Source: Doris montereyensis
Lineage: Eukaryota > Mollusca > Gastropoda > Nudibranchia > Dorididae
Assembly: GCA_037039925.1 (NCBI GenBank)
Contig: JAXRKP010001643.1
Coordinates: 7,501-71,500 of the forward strand
Direction of reading: 5' to 3'
DNA: 64,000 nt
Below the pieces are notes generated by a model. That model did no database searches. It saw only the letters and a program-made list of their open reading frames with translations, and was not told the origin of the DNA. Both the position numbers and the translations under genes were made by a program. Below are positions 1 to 13,385 of the stretch, piece by piece; within the stretch, counting starts at the first letter, position 1, and each line of letters opens with the position of its first letter.

Positions 1-2345
1 TGCAGTCTTTTAAACCATGCTTTGTCATGAAAATAGGGCAGTCTTAAACCATATTTTGTCATGGAAATAGTGCAGTCTTAAACCATACTTTGTCATGGAA
101 ATAGCGCAATCTTAAACCATACTTTGTCATGGAAAAGGTGCAGTCTGGGACCATACTTTGTCATGGAAATAGTGCAGTCTTAAACCTTACTTTGTCATGG
201 AAAGAGTGCAATCTTAAACCATATTTTATCATGGAAATAGTGCAGTCTTAAACCATATTTTGTCATGGAAATAGTGAAGTCGTAAACCATACTTTGCCTT
301 TGGAAATAGTGTGGTCTTAAACCATACTTTGTCATGGAAAAAGCGCAGTCTTAAACCATACTTTGTCTTGGAAATAATGCAGTCTGGGGCCATACTTTAT
401 CATGGAAATAATGCAGTCTGGGACCATACTTTGTCATGGAAATAGTGCAGTTCGGGACCATACTTTGTCATGGAAATAATGCAGTTCTAAAACCCTACTT
501 TGTTATGGAAATTGTGTAGTCTTGGAACATACTTTGTCATGAAAGTAATGCGGTCTTGGGCCATATTTTTGTCATGAAAATAGTATTGTCTTCGACCATG
601 CTTTGTCATGGAAAAAGTAATGTCTTGGATCATGTTTGTCATGGAAATAAAGCTTTTTTTAACATACATTGTCATGGAAATAGTGCTGTCTTGGATCATA
701 CTTTGTCACGGAAATAGTGCTGTCTTGGATCCTACTTTGTCATGGAAATTGTGCAGACTTGGATCTTACTTTGTCATGGAAATAGTGTAGTCTTGGAATA
801 TACTTTGTCATGGAAATAGTGTGGTCTTGGAATATACTTTGTCATGGAAATAGTGTGGTCTTGGAACATACTTTGTAATGGAAATAGTGCAGTGTTAAAC
901 TTTACTTTGTCATGGAAATAGTGCAGTCTTGGAATATACTTTGTCATGGAAATAGTGCAGTCTTGGAATATACTTTGTCATGGAAATAGTGCAGTCTTGG
1001 AATATACTTTGTCATGGAAATAGTGCAGTCTTGGAATATACTTTGTCATGGAAATAGTGCAGTGTTAAACCTTACTTTGTCATGGAAATAGTGCAGTGTT
1101 AAACCTTACTTTGTCATGGAAATAGTGCAGTGTTAAACCTTACTTTGTCATGGAAATAGTGCAGTCTTGGAATATACTTTGTCATGGAAATAGTGCAGTC
1201 TTGGAATATACTTTGTCATGGAAATAGTGCAGTCTTGGAATATACTTTGTCATGGAAATAGTGCAGTCTTGGAATATACTTTGTAATGGAAATAGAGCAG
1301 TCTTGAATATACTTTGTCATGGAAATAGTGCAGTGTTAAACCTTACTTTGTCATGGAAATAGAGCAGTCTTGGAATATACTTTGTCATGGAAATAGTGCA
1401 GTCTTGGAATATACTTTGTCATGGAAATAGTGCAGTCTTGGAATATACTTTGTCATGGAAATAGTGCAGTCTTGGAATATACTTTGTCATGGAAATAGTG
1501 CAGTCTTGGAATATACTTTGTCATGGAAATAGTGCAGTGTTAAACCTTACTTTGTCATGGAAATAGTGCAGTCTTGGAATATACTTTGTCATGGAAATAG
1601 TGCAGTCTTGGAATATACTTTGTCATGGAAATAGTTCAGTCTTGGAATATACTTTGTCCTGGAAATAGTGCAGTCTTAGATCATACTTTTGTTATGGAAA
1701 TAGTGCAGTGTTAAACCTTACTTTGTCATGGAAATAGTGCAGTCTTGGAATATACTTTGTCATGGAAATAGCGCAGTTCTGGAATATACTTTGTCATGGA
1801 AATAGTGCAGTCTTAAATCATATTTTGTCTTCAAAATTGTGCAGTCTTGGAACGTACTTTGTCCTGGAAATTGTGCAGTCTTGGAATATACTTTGTGATG
1901 AAAATAGTGCAGTCTTGGAATATACTTTGTCATGGAAAAAGTGTAGTCTTGGAATATACTTTGTGAGGGAAATAGTGTAGTCTTGGAATATACTTTGTCA
2001 TTGAAATAGTGTAGTCTTGGAATATACTTTGTCATGGAAATAGTGTAGTCTTGGAATATACTTTATCATGGAAATAGTGTAGTCTTAGAATATACTTTGT
2101 CATGGAAATAGTGTAGTCTTGGATCCTATTTTGTCATGGAAATAGTGTAGTTTTGGAATCCTACTTTGTGATGAAAATGGTGCAGTCTTGGAATATACTT
2201 TGTGATGCAAATAGTGCAATCTTGGAATGTACTTTGTGATGGAAATAGTGCAGTCTTGGAATATACTTTGTGATGGAAATAGTGCAATCTTAGAATATAC
2301 TTTGTCATGGAAATGGTTCAGTCTTGGAACATACTTTGTGTTTAG
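1..2345. repeat. 34-bp minisatellite array A
   Basis: About 69 head-to-tail copies of a 34-bp unit built around 'catggaaatagtgcagtctt' followed by 'ggaatatactttgt'. The window starts inside the array. Units between about 900 and 1660 are nearly identical, while both ends are more divergent ('aaaccatactttgt' variants on the left, 'gtgatgaaaat' variants on the right). Short open frames occur on both strands but carry no recognisable domain. Confidence 0.97.
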
Positions 2346-2633
2346 GTAAAACATGAACCGTTTTAAACAACAACTTGTGCGTGGTGATGACTTTTTTGAT
2401 ATTTGTTGTTGAATTGTAATTTTCTGTCATAATTTGAATTGTAGTTTGTGAGTGAAGGCTGTAAAGACTGAAACGCATATGTAAATGTTCATACTATATA
2501 ATTACTATGGTGGTCTAGATTTAAACTAACCAATCAAATTGACACTTGCCCCAGTGCATATTCCTCAAGTTGTGATGACGTCACTATCATTTTCATAAGA
2601 CATCATCTGGTTTGAAAGTGTGTGAGCAAAGTA
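2346..2633. other. Non-repetitive spacer
   Basis: AT-rich unique sequence between two arrays. It holds a palindromic TGACGTCA (CRE-like) near 2576-2583. I see no coding sequence or RNA gene. Confidence 0.6.
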
Positions 2634-3920
2634 AGGAAAAGCAGACACAAAACGTTTTTATGTTGTTTGAATGAAAAGCAGACACAAAACGTTTTTATGT
2701 TGTTTGAATGAAAAGCAGACACAAAACGTTTTTATGTTGTTTGAATGAAAAGCAGACACAAAACGTTTTTATGTTGTTTGAATGAAAAACAGACACAAAA
2801 CGTTTTTATGTTGTTTGAATGAAAAACAGACACAAAACGTTTTTATGTTGTTTGAATGAAAAACAGACACAAAACGTTTTTATGTTGGTTTGAATGAAAA
2901 ACAGTTTTTATGTTGTTTGAATGAAAAGCAGACACAAAACGTTTTTATGTTGTTTGAATGAAAAGCAGACACAAAACGTTTTTATGTTTTTGAATGAAAA
3001 ACAGACACAAAACGTTTTTTGTTGGTTGAATGAAAAGCAGACACAAAACGTTTTTATGAAAAGCAGACACAAAACGTTTTTATGTTGTTTGAATGAAAAG
3101 CAGACACAAAACGTTTTTATGTTGTTTGAATGAAAAAGCAGACACAAAACGTTTTTATGTTGTTTGAATGAAAAGCAGACACAAAACGTTTTTATGTTGT
3201 TTGAATGACACAAAACGTTTTTATGTTGTTGCAGAAAAGCAGACACAAAACGTTTTTATGTTGTTTGAATGAAAAGCAGACACAAAACGTTTTTATGTTG
3301 TTTGAATGAAAAACAGACACAAAACGTTTTTATGTTGTTTGAATGAAAAACAGACACAAAACGTTTTTATGTTGTTTGAATGAAAAACAGACACAAAACG
3401 TTTTTATGTTGTTTGAATGAAAACAGACACAAAACGTTTTTATGTTGTTTGAATGAAAAGCAGACACAAAACGTTTTTATGTTGTTTGAATGAAAAACAG
3501 ACACAAAACGTGTTTATTTTGTTTGAATGAAAAACAGACACAAAACGTTTTTATGTTGTTTGAATGAAAAGCAGACACAAAACGTTTTTATGTTGTTTGA
3601 ATGAAAACAGACACAAAACGTTTTTATGTTGTTTGAATGAAAAACAGACACAAAACGTTTTATGTTATTGAATGAAAAGCAGACACAAAACGTTTTTATG
3701 TTGGTTGAATGAAAAACAGACACAAAACGTTTTTATGTTGTTTGAATGAAAAACAGACACAAAACGTGTTTATTTTGTTTGAATTTATCTCATTCATTAA
3801 AAATGTTGTTTGAACTAAAAGCAGACACAAAACGTTTTTATGTTGTTTGAATGAAAATCAGACACAAAACGTTTTTATCCAATAATGAATCAAAAGCAGA
3901 CACAAAACGTTTTTATGTTG
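2634..3920. repeat. 37-bp minisatellite array B
   Basis: About 35 copies of a 37-bp unit containing 'gcagacacaaaacgtttt' and 'tatgttgtttgaatgaaaa'. The main variants are gaaaagc versus gaaaaac and a few units with internal deletions. One interruption near 3782-3810 contains 'tttatctcattcattaa', a string that recurs in the unique sequence at about 4156, so array and flank share sequence. Confidence 0.97.
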
Positions 3921-4758
3921 TGTAAATGGAGGGACTTTGAACAAGATGAAAAGAAAGACAGAAATGTGTGACGCCCTTATCTTTCTTTCTTTTCATTTTA
4001 TTTCATTTTTTGGACACTCGTTTAATATTAAGAAAAAATAACTGATCGTGTATTATTTATAACGACTCCATTGATTTATAGAATTGTTCTTGACGATATG
4101 AAGTGGAAGAAGAAAACGAATCCAGGAACAACTTATAGCGATTTCATTTTTATTTGACTTTATCTCATTCATTAATGACTTCATACTTGCCCCATATTGA
4201 ACTATAAGTATCCCTACATCACATCATATTCTTTCGATCATGTATAAATGATCCATCAATAATGGATCAATACAGCATGGCATCAGTTCACCCATCAGTG
4301 TATCATTGAATCCCAACTTTATGTTGCCATTCATCGATTCATCCATCTGTTCGTTCCGTAACCTGTTCTTTAATTCATTCATCAGAAAACGAATCAATGC
4401 CCTCGACGTCCAATAACTGGCCCTTGGAAGTTTTCACCTTTTCAATGGTGTTGTTTCCCTCTTTGTGTCTTTGTTGTAGTTTATAACGTTTATAAAAGAA
4501 GGGCATTTAAATTGTATTCAGATACAATATTATGTATGTCTATCATCTATCTAAACTACTTGTTTTCACGATTTTCTCACAAATGTATTATATAAAAGCT
4601 CTCACCTTCCACCTGTTGGTGTTCAGGTGTAGAAAATAAGTCATATACTCAGTTCAGCGTGGCATCATCCGGAGTAGAATCTTGATGCTTCTAGGCATAC
4701 GGCATAGTGTGCTAGTTTGCCATTGCTTTCCACGATTCCTTTTACTTTCGCTGGAGTC
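3921..4758. other. Non-repetitive spacer
   Basis: About 840 bp of AT-rich sequence without a recognisable gene. It contains loose ATCC/CATT motifs (4230-4390) resembling degenerate versions of the tetranucleotide family seen at 8.3-9.4 kb. Confidence 0.55.
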
Positions 4759-6832
4759 TGAATAGACCTAGCTACCCATTTGACTGCCGAATATGAATAG
4801 ACCTAGCTACCCATTTGGCTGTCGAATGTGAATAGACCTAGCTACCCATTTGGCTGCCGATTGTGAATAGACATAGCTACCCATTTGACTGCCTAGTGTG
4901 AATAGACCTAGCTACCCATTTGACTGCCGAATGTGAATAGACCTTGCTACCCATTTGACTGCCGAATGTGAATAGACCCTAGCTACCCATTTGACTGCCG
5001 AATGTGAATAGACCTTGCTAACCATTTGACTCCCAGTGTGAATAGACCTTGCTACCCATTTGACTGCCGAGTGTGAAGACCTTGCTACCCATTTGACTGC
5101 CGAATGTGAATAGACCTAGCTACCCATTTGACTGCCGAATGTGAATAGACCTAGCTACCCATTTGACTCCCTAGTGTGAATAGACCTAGCTACCCATTTG
5201 ACCCATTTGACTGCCGAGTGTGAATAGACCTAGCTACCCATTTGACTGCCGAATGTGAATAGACCTTGCTACCCATTTGACTGCCGAATGTGAATAGACT
5301 GCCGAGTGTGAATAATCCTAGCTACCCATTTGACTGCCGAATGTGAATAGACCTAGCTACCCATTTGACTGCCGAGTGTGAATAGACCTTGCTACCCATT
5401 TGACTGCCGAATGTGAATAGACCTAGCTACCCATTTGACTGCCGAGTGTGAATAGACCTAGCTACCCATTTGACTGCCGAATGTGAATAGACCTTGCTAC
5501 CCATTTGACTGCCGAATGAATGAATAGACCGACTGTGAATAGCTACCCATTTGACTGCCGAATGTGAATAGACCTTGCTACCCATTTGACTCCCATGTGA
5601 ATAGACCTAGCTAACCATTTGACTGCCGAGTGTGAATAGACCTTGCTACCCATTTGACTGCCGAATGTGAATAGACCTAGCTACCCATTTGACTGTCGAA
5701 TGTGAATAGACCTAGCTACCCATTTGACTCCGAATGTGAATAGACCTAGCTACCCATTTGACTGCCGAATGTGAATAGACCTTGCTACCCATTTGACTGC
5801 CGAGTGTGAATAGACCTAGCTACCCATTTGATGTGAATAGACCTAGCTACCCATTTGACTGCCGAATGTGAATAGACCTAGCTACCCATTTGGCTGCCGA
5901 ATGTGAATAGACCTAGCTACCCATTTGACTGCCGAATGTGAATAGACCTAGCTACCCATTTGACCATTTGACCTACCCATTTGAATGTGAATAGACCTAG
6001 CTACCCATTTGACTGCCGAATGTGAATAGACCTAGCTACCCATTTGACTGCCGAATGTGAATAGACCTAGCTACCCATTTGACTGCCGAATGTGAATAGA
6101 CCTAGCTACCCATTTGACTGCCGAGTGTGAATAGACCATAGCTACCCATTTGACTGCCATTTGAATGTGAATAGACATAGCTAACCATTTGACTGCCGAG
6201 TGTGAATAGACCTTGCTACCCATTTGACTGCCGAATGTGAATAGACCTAGCTACCCATTTGACTGCCGAGTGTGAATAGACCTAGCTACCCATTTGACTG
6301 CCGAATGTGAATAGACCTAGCTACCCATTTGACTCCCTAGTGTGAATAGTCTAGCTACCCATTTGACTGCCGAATGTGAATAGACCTAGCTACCCATTTG
6401 CCTCCTAGTGTGAATAGCCCTAGGTAGCCATTTGACTGCCGAATGTGAATAGACGAATAGCTAGCCATTTAACTGCCGAGTGTGAATAGACTGCTAACCA
6501 TTGGACTCCCTAGTGTGAATAGACATAGCTACCCATTTGACTGCCGAGTGTGAATAGACCTAGCTACCCATTTGACTGCCGAATGTGAATAGACCTTGCT
6601 AACCATTTGACTCCCTAGTGTGAATAGACCTAACTACCCATTTGACTGCCGAGTGTGAATAGACCTTGCTAACCATTGGACTCCCTAGTGTGAATAGACC
6701 TAGCTACCCATCTGACTGCCGAGTGTGAATAGACCTAGCTACCCATTTGACTGCCGAGTGTGAATAGACCTAGCTACCCATTTGACTGCCGAGTGTGAAT
6801 AGACCTAGCTAGCCATTTGACTGCTGAGTCGA
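4759..6832. repeat. 35-bp minisatellite array C
   Basis: About 59 copies of a 35-bp unit with core 'gaatagacctagctaccc' followed by 'atttgactgccgaatgt'. Variants include gaccttgc, gactccctag and gccgagtg. Several units are truncated or internally duplicated (for example around 5190-5215 and 5950-5990). Confidence 0.97.
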
Positions 6833-6912
6833 TAGCAGGGTCAGCGTACTCGAACTCAAACCCAGGCCTCCTGTGTGGTAGTCTCACGCTCTACCGACTC
6901 AACTACCGACGC
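6833..6912 (-). mobile_element. tRNA-derived SINE head or tRNA pseudogene
   Basis: On the minus strand this stretch has an A-box-like TAGTTGAGTCGG (complement of 6893-6904) followed by GTAGAGCG, and a B-box-like GGTTTGAGTTCGA (complement of 6850-6862). The spacing suits a tRNA. No convincing cloverleaf acceptor stem closes, and the sequence merges into array C, so a truncated SINE head or tRNA pseudogene is more likely than a working tRNA. Confidence 0.55.
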
Positions 6913-7133
6913 TCCTGTTAATGTGTATACTCAGATATAAAATGACGCTCCTGTTAATGTGTATACTCAGATATAAAAATGACGCTCCTGTTAATGTGTA
7001 TACTCAGATATAAAAATGACGCTCCTGTTAATATGTATACTCAGACAAACAAAAAATGACGCTCCTGTTAACGTGTATACTCAGATATTTTTAAAAAATG
7101 ACGCTCCTGTTAATGTGTATACTGAGATATAAT
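6907..7133. repeat. 37-bp short tandem array D
   Basis: Six copies of a unit of about 37 bp beginning 'gacgctcctgttaatgtgta' and followed by 'tactcagatataaaaat'. The first copy overlaps the 5' end of the tRNA-like element (its GAGCGTC), so the unit is the SINE edge plus adjacent flank, duplicated. Confidence 0.9.
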
Positions 7134-7425
7134 AATATTAATTTAAAAGAAGCAATACAAGGAACCGCGAGTTTGTTTTACAATGAGACGTGTGTGCAGT
7201 GGTTTGCGCCAATACAGCACGGTCCTTCTCAAACGCACCCCATGGAAATAGAGAAAAGTCAATGCATTAACCTTTGATTCTATTGACTCGTACAGCCAAC
7301 ATTGAAATGCTCACCAAGTTGTCTTTCAGACAAGTGCACTCTACACATCGTGTTGGCAAAAACACATTCCTCAAAGTATCGATTAAAATGGTGTGCGGTC
7401 GATATGATATAGCTTTGGGTTGCGG
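7134..7425. other. Non-repetitive spacer
   Basis: Unique sequence with no recognisable coding potential. Its right end supplies the first degenerate unit of the following array. Confidence 0.5.
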
Positions 7426-8092
7426 TTTGGATTGCATCACTTTGGATCAAGCTCCTTGGTGAGTTTGGATTGATCACTTTGGATCAAGCTACCTTGGTGA
7501 GTTTAGATTGATCACTTTGGATCAAGCTCCCTTGGTTAGTTTGGATTGATCACTCTGGATCAAGCTCCTTGGTGAGTTTGGATTGATCACTCTGGATCAG
7601 CTCCCTGGTTAGTTTGGATTGATCACTCTGGATCAGAAGCTCCTTGGTGAGTTTGGATTGTATCACTTTGGATCAAGCTCCTTGGTTGGTTTGGATTGAT
7701 CACTCTGGATCAAGCTCCCTTGGTTAGTTTGGATTGATTACTCTGGATCAAGCTCCCTTGGTTAGTTTGGATTGATCACTCTGGATCAAGTTCCTTGGTT
7801 AGTTTGGATTGATCACTCTGGATCAAGTTCCCTTGGGTAGTTTGGATTGATCACTTTGGATTGATCAGTTTGGATTGATCAAGCTCCCTTGGTGGAGTTT
7901 GGATTGATCACTTTGGATCAAGTCCCTTGGTGAGTTTGGATTGATCACTTTGGATCAAGCTCCTTTTGGTTAGTTTGGATTGATCACTTTGGATCAAGCT
8001 CCTTGGTTAGTTTGGATTGATCACTTTGGATCAAGCTCCTTTGGTTAGTTTGGATTGATCACTTTGGATCAAGCTCCTTTGGTAAGTTGATG
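7426..8092. repeat. 37-bp minisatellite array E
   Basis: About 18 copies of a unit of about 37 bp containing 'gtttggattgatcacttt' and 'ggatcaagctccttggtta'. The last units are the most regular. Each unit contains two GATC tetramers. Confidence 0.95.
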
Positions 8093-8282
8093 TTATGGTA
8101 GCAACCATGATATTGTCGTAAGATTACAAAGTTCGAGCATTTGATCATCGCCGGTTTATTGCCAATATGGCTTCCAGTGGTGTCATTTGCAACCTGATCT
8201 GTGCTTGATTCACACATCAGCTCATCCATTCGTGACTGACTAATAAATTCACTCATCCATGGCGTCACGTGCGTACACATTC
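8093..8282. other. Non-repetitive spacer
   Basis: About 190 bp of unique sequence. I see no gene. The end grades into the CCAT microsatellite. Confidence 0.45.
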
Positions 8283-8338
8283 ATACCATCCATCCATCCA
8301 TCCATCCATCCATCCATCCATCCATCCATCCATCCATC
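8283..8338. repeat. (CATC)n microsatellite
   Basis: Uninterrupted CATC tetranucleotide tract of about 13 units. It is probably related in origin to the ATCC-rich 24-bp array that follows. Confidence 0.95.
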
Positions 8339-8619
8339 TGTCCTACAACTACAGTCAAATAGAATCCCTCCAACGATTTGTCAAAATATCGGAAAACAAA
8401 TTCCGTAAAGCAAATTTATTCATGATCCGTTGATCCATCCGTCCATCGTTTTATATCCATGTATCTCTCGATTGTGGAGTAATCCATCCATTTTATTGTC
8501 AACAATTGATGTATCCCTCTTTGAATCAAGCCCATCCACCTATACCCCGTCCATTTATGCATTGATTTTGACTAATATACTTAATTACTCTACAAATCAA
8601 ATTGATATATTATATTATG
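8339..8619. other. Degenerate ATCC-rich spacer
   Basis: Mostly unique AT-rich sequence with scattered 'ccatccatc' and 'gatccatcc' remnants linking the pure tetranucleotide tract to the 24-bp array. No gene seen. Confidence 0.45.
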
Positions 8620-9400
8620 ATTTGTCAATCAATCCATCCATTTATTTGTCAATCCATCCATCCGTTTATTTGTCAATTGATCTATCAATTTAGTTGTCGA
8701 TTCATTCATCCATTTTTTATCAATTCATCCACCCATTTATTTGTCCATTCGTCCATCCATTTATTTATCAATTCATCCATTCATGTATTTTTCAATTTAA
8801 CCATCCATTTATTTGTCGATTCATCCATCCATTTATTTGTCAATTTATCCATCTATTTATTTGTCAATTCATCCATTTATTTCTTTGTCAATTCATCCAT
8901 CCATTTATTTGTCAATTCCTCATTCCATTTGTTTCTCAATTCATCAATCGAATTATTTGTCAATTTATCCATCCATTTATTTGTCAATTCATCCATCGAT
9001 TTATTTGTCAATTCATCCATCGATTTATTTCTCAACTCATCCATCCATTTATGTGTCAATTTATCCATCGATTTATTTGTCAATTTATCAATCCATTTAT
9101 TTGTCAATTCATCGATCGATTTATTTGTCAATTCGTCTATCCATTTATTTGTCAATTCATCCATCCCTTTATTTGTCAATTCATCCATCTATTTATTTGT
9201 CAATTCATCCATCCATTTATTTGTCAATTCATCCATTTATTTATTTGTCAATTCATCCATCCATTTATTTGTCAATTCATCCATCCATTTTTGTGTCCAT
9301 TCATCCATCCATTTGTTTGTCAATTCATCCATCCATTTATTTGTCCATAATTTATTTATCAATCGTTAAACCAGTCCATTCAACCGATCCATCCATTTAT
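8620..9400. repeat. 24-bp minisatellite (ATCC-derived)
   Basis: About 31 copies of a 24-bp unit 'caattcatccatccat' + 'ttatttgt'. Because 24 is divisible by three, several frames stay open and give Ile/His/Ser/Phe-rich hypothetical peptides of 100-255 residues. These are periodicity artefacts, not genes. Confidence 0.95.
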
Positions 9401-9685
9401 CTATAGATTTACAAAATGTAACAATAACGTGTGTGGATCATCAACTAATCAATCACTTGACTGTTGCTTTACCAATAAATTGAACGATTACGTGTATTTT
9501 CACACAGACCCCGCGTGCCCACTTATTTTTGGTGTTGTTGCTTTTTGCTTCATAGGGTTCGAAATGTTGTTGGTATTATTGTGTTGTATGATTACCTATG
9601 CTCGAGTTGATGAGTCATGAGGACGCATCGCGGGGTTGCTGGCAACGGTGCTGGCACATCATGTACACGTGGTACATCCTGTACT
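9401..9685. other. Non-repetitive spacer
   Basis: Unique sequence of about 285 bp between arrays. No gene recognised. Confidence 0.45.
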
Positions 9686-12600
9686 CCCACAGACTGCCAG
9701 ATTCGTCATGTACTCCTATTTCAAAAGACAGCCAGATTCACGTCATATTACTCCTATTTCAAAAGACAGCCAGATTCACATCATCTATTCCTATTTCAAA
9801 AGACAGCCAGATTCACATCATCTATTCCTATTTCAAAGACAGCCAGATTCACATCATCTATTCCTATTTCAAAAGACAGCCAGATTCACATCATCTACTC
9901 CTATTTCAAAAGACAGACAGATTCGTCATCTATTCCTATTTCAAAAGACAGCCAGATTCACATCATCTATTCCTATTTCAAAAGACAGCCAGATTCACAT
10001 CATCTATTCCTATTTCACAAAGCCAGATTCACAGATTCACAAGACTGCCAGATTCATCTATTCCTATTTCAAAAGACAGCCAGATTCGTCATCTACATCA
10101 TCTATTCCTATTTCAAAAGACAGCCAGATTCACATCATCTATTCCTATTTCACAAGACTGCCAGATTCATCATCTACTCATATTCAAAAGACAGCCAGAT
10201 TCACATCATCTACTCTATTTCAAAACCTGCCAGATTCACGTCATCTACTCCTATTCCAAAAGACAGCCAGATTCACATCATCTACTCCTATTTCAAAAGA
10301 CTGCCAGATTCGTCATGTACTCTATTCAAAAGACAGGCAGATTCCTACTCCTATTTCAAAAGACAGATTGCCAGATTCACGTCATCTACTCATATTCCAA
10401 AAGACAGCCAGATTCACATCATCTACTCCTATTCCAAAAGACAGCCAGATTCACGTCATGTACTCCTATTTCAAAAGACAGCCAGATTCACATCATCTAC
10501 TCCTATTCCAAAAGACTGCCAGATTCACGTCATGTACTCCTATTCCAAAAGACAGCCAGATTCACATCATCTACTCCTATTTCAAAAGACAGCCAGATTC
10601 ACGTCATGTACTCCTATTCCAAAAGACAGGCAGATTCACGTCATCTAACTCAGATTATTAACCCACTCCAAAGACAGCCAGATTCGTCATGTACTCCTAT
10701 TCCAAAAGACTGACAGATTCACGTCATCTACTCTATTCAAAAAAGACTGCCAGATTCACGTCATGTACTCCTATTCAATTCGTCATGTACTCTATTTGCC
10801 AGATTACGTCATTCTATTCCAAAAGACAGCATCAGATTCACATCATCTACTCCTATTCCAAAAGACTGCCAGATTCGTCATGTACTCCTATTTCAAAAGA
10901 CAGCCAGATTCACATCATCTACTCCTATTCCAAAAGACAGCCAGATTCACGTCATGTACTCCTATTTCAAAAGACAGCCAGATTCACATCATCTACCCTA
11001 CTCCAAAAGACTGACAGATTCACGTCATCTACGTCTACTCCAAAAGACTGACAGACGTCATCTACTCCTATTCCAAAAGACTGCCAGATTCACGTCATCT
11101 ACTCCTATTCAAAAGACTGACAGATTCGTACGTCTATCTAACCTTACTCTATTCCAAATGAGACAGATTTACGTCATCTAACTCCTACTCCAAAAGACCA
11201 GATTCACGTCATGTACTCCTATTCCAAAAGACTGCCAGATTCACGTCATCTAACCCTACTCCAAAAGACAGACAGATTCACGTCATCTAACCCTACTCCA
11301 AAAGACTGACAGATTCACGTCATCTAACCCTATTCCAAAAGACTGACAGATTCACGTCATGTACTCCTATTCCAAAAGACTGACAGATTTACGTCACTCT
11401 ATTCCAAAAGACAGACAGATTCACGTCATCTACTCCTATTCCAAAAGACTGCCAGATTCACGTCATTACTCCTATTCTAAAAGACAAACAGATTCACGTC
11501 ATGTACTCTATTCCAAAAGACAGACAGATTCACGTCATCTAACCCTACTCCAAAAGACAGCTAGATTTACGTCATCTACTCCTATTCCAAAAGACGACAG
11601 ATTCACGTCATCTACTCCTATTCCAAAAGACTGACAGATTCACGTCATCTACTCCTATTCAAAAGACTGACAGATTTACGTCATGTACTCCTATTTCAAA
11701 AGACTGAGCCAGATTCACGTCATCTAACTCCTACTCCAAAAGACTGACAGATTCACGTCATCTACTCCTATTTCAAAAAGACAGATTTACGTCATGTACT
11801 CCTATTCCAAAAGACTGACAGAAGTCATCTACTACTCCTATTTCAAAAGACAGCCAGATTCACGTCATCTACTCCTATTCCAAAAGACTGACAGATTTAC
11901 GTCATGTACTCCTATTCCAAAAGACTGACAGATTCACGTCATGTACTCCTATTCCAAAAGACTGACAGATTCACGTCATGTACTCCTATTCCAAAAGACT
12001 GACAGATTTACGTCATCTAACCCTACTCCTCCAAAGACAAAGACTGACAGATGACAGATTACGTCATCTAACCCTACTCCAAAAGACTGACAGATTTACG
12101 TCATCTAACCCTACTCCCAAAGACTGACAGATTTACGTCATCTAACTCCTATTCCAAAAGACTGACAGATTCACGTCATCTAACCCTACTCCCAAAGACT
12201 GACAGATTTACGTCATCTAACCCTACTCCTAAAGACTGACAGATTCACGTCATCTACTCCTATTCCAAAAGACTGACAGATTCACGTCATGATTCTCCTA
12301 TTCCAAAGACTGACAGATTCACGTCATGTACTCCTATTCCAAAAGACTGACAGATTCCACGTCATCTAACCCTACTCCCAAAGACTGACAGATTCACGTC
12401 ATGTACTCCTATTCCAAAAGACTGACAGATTTACGTCATGTAACCTACTCCTAAAGACAAACAGATTTACGTCATGTACTCCTATTCCAAAAGACTGACA
12501 GATTTACGTCATGTAACCCTACTCCTAAAGACAGATAGATTTACGTCATCTACTCCTGACAGATTTACGTCATCTAACCCTAAAGACTGACAGATTCACG

Positions 12601-13268
12601 TCATCTACTCCTATTCCAAAAGACTGACAGATTCACGTCATCTAACCCTACTCCCAAAGACTGACAGATTTACGTCATCTAACCCTACTCCAAAAGATGA
12701 CAGATTTACGTCATCTACTCCTATTTCAAAAGACAGCCAGATTCACGTCATCTACTCCTATTCCAAAAGACAGCCAGATTCACGTCATCTACTCCTATTC
12801 CAAAAGACTGACAGATTCACGTCATCTACTCCTATTCCAAAAGACTGACAGATTCACGTCATCTGACAGACTCCTACTCCCAAAAGACTGACAGATTCAC
12901 GTCATCTAACCCTACTCCCAAAGACTGACAGATTCACGTCATGTACTCCTATTCCAAAAGACTGACAGATTTACGTCATGTAACCCTACTCCTAAAGACA
13001 AACAGATTTAGGTCATGTACTCCTATTCCAAAAGACTGACAGATTTACGTCATGTAACCCTACTCCTAAAGACAGACAGATTTACGTCATGTACTCCTAT
13101 TCCAAAAGACTGACAGATTTACGTCATCTAACCCTACTCCCAAAGACTGACAGATTCACGTCATCTACTCCTATTCCAAAAGACTGACAGATTCACGTCA
13201 TCTAACCCTACTCCAAAAGACTGACAGATTTACGTCATCTAACCCTACTCCCAAAGACTGACAGATTC
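9686..13268. repeat. 37-bp minisatellite array F
   Basis: About 97 copies of a unit of about 37 bp containing 'ccagattcacatcatctact' and 'cctatttcaaaagacag'. The left third is of the cagCCAGATTCACatc type. The right part is of the ctgACAGATTtACgtc type with 'aaccctactcc' variants. A 540-bp higher-order duplication is visible: 12361-12420 matches 12901-12960. Long Ser/Ile/Phe-rich open frames in all three forward frames are artefacts of the stop-poor monomer. Confidence 0.97.
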
Positions 13269-13385
13269 AGTTTTGGAGAGGAATGAAATGATCTGCAAAA
13301 ATGTCTTTTTGTCTTACTCCCAAGCAGTCAGAGTTTTTATCATCGTCTTCCTTTTTATTTCTTTGACTGCATCTCCTACCCTTAT
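13269..13385. other. Spacer between array F and SINE
   Basis: Short unique flank with a degenerate start resembling the array edge. Nothing else recognised. Confidence 0.4.

Noticed and set aside
6833..6912. Functional tRNA gene
   Set aside because: A- and B-box-like strings are present but stems do not pair well and there is no clear T-run terminator. A SINE head or pseudogene is more likely.
7274..7477. Overlapping 62- and 65-codon frames on opposite strands
   Set aside because: No domain, and one end lies in array E. Length is expected by chance.
8602..11634. Ile/His/Ser/Phe-rich open frames of 100-370 codons
   Set aside because: Products of the 24-bp and 37-bp arrays, overlapping in several frames at once. 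No conserved domain.
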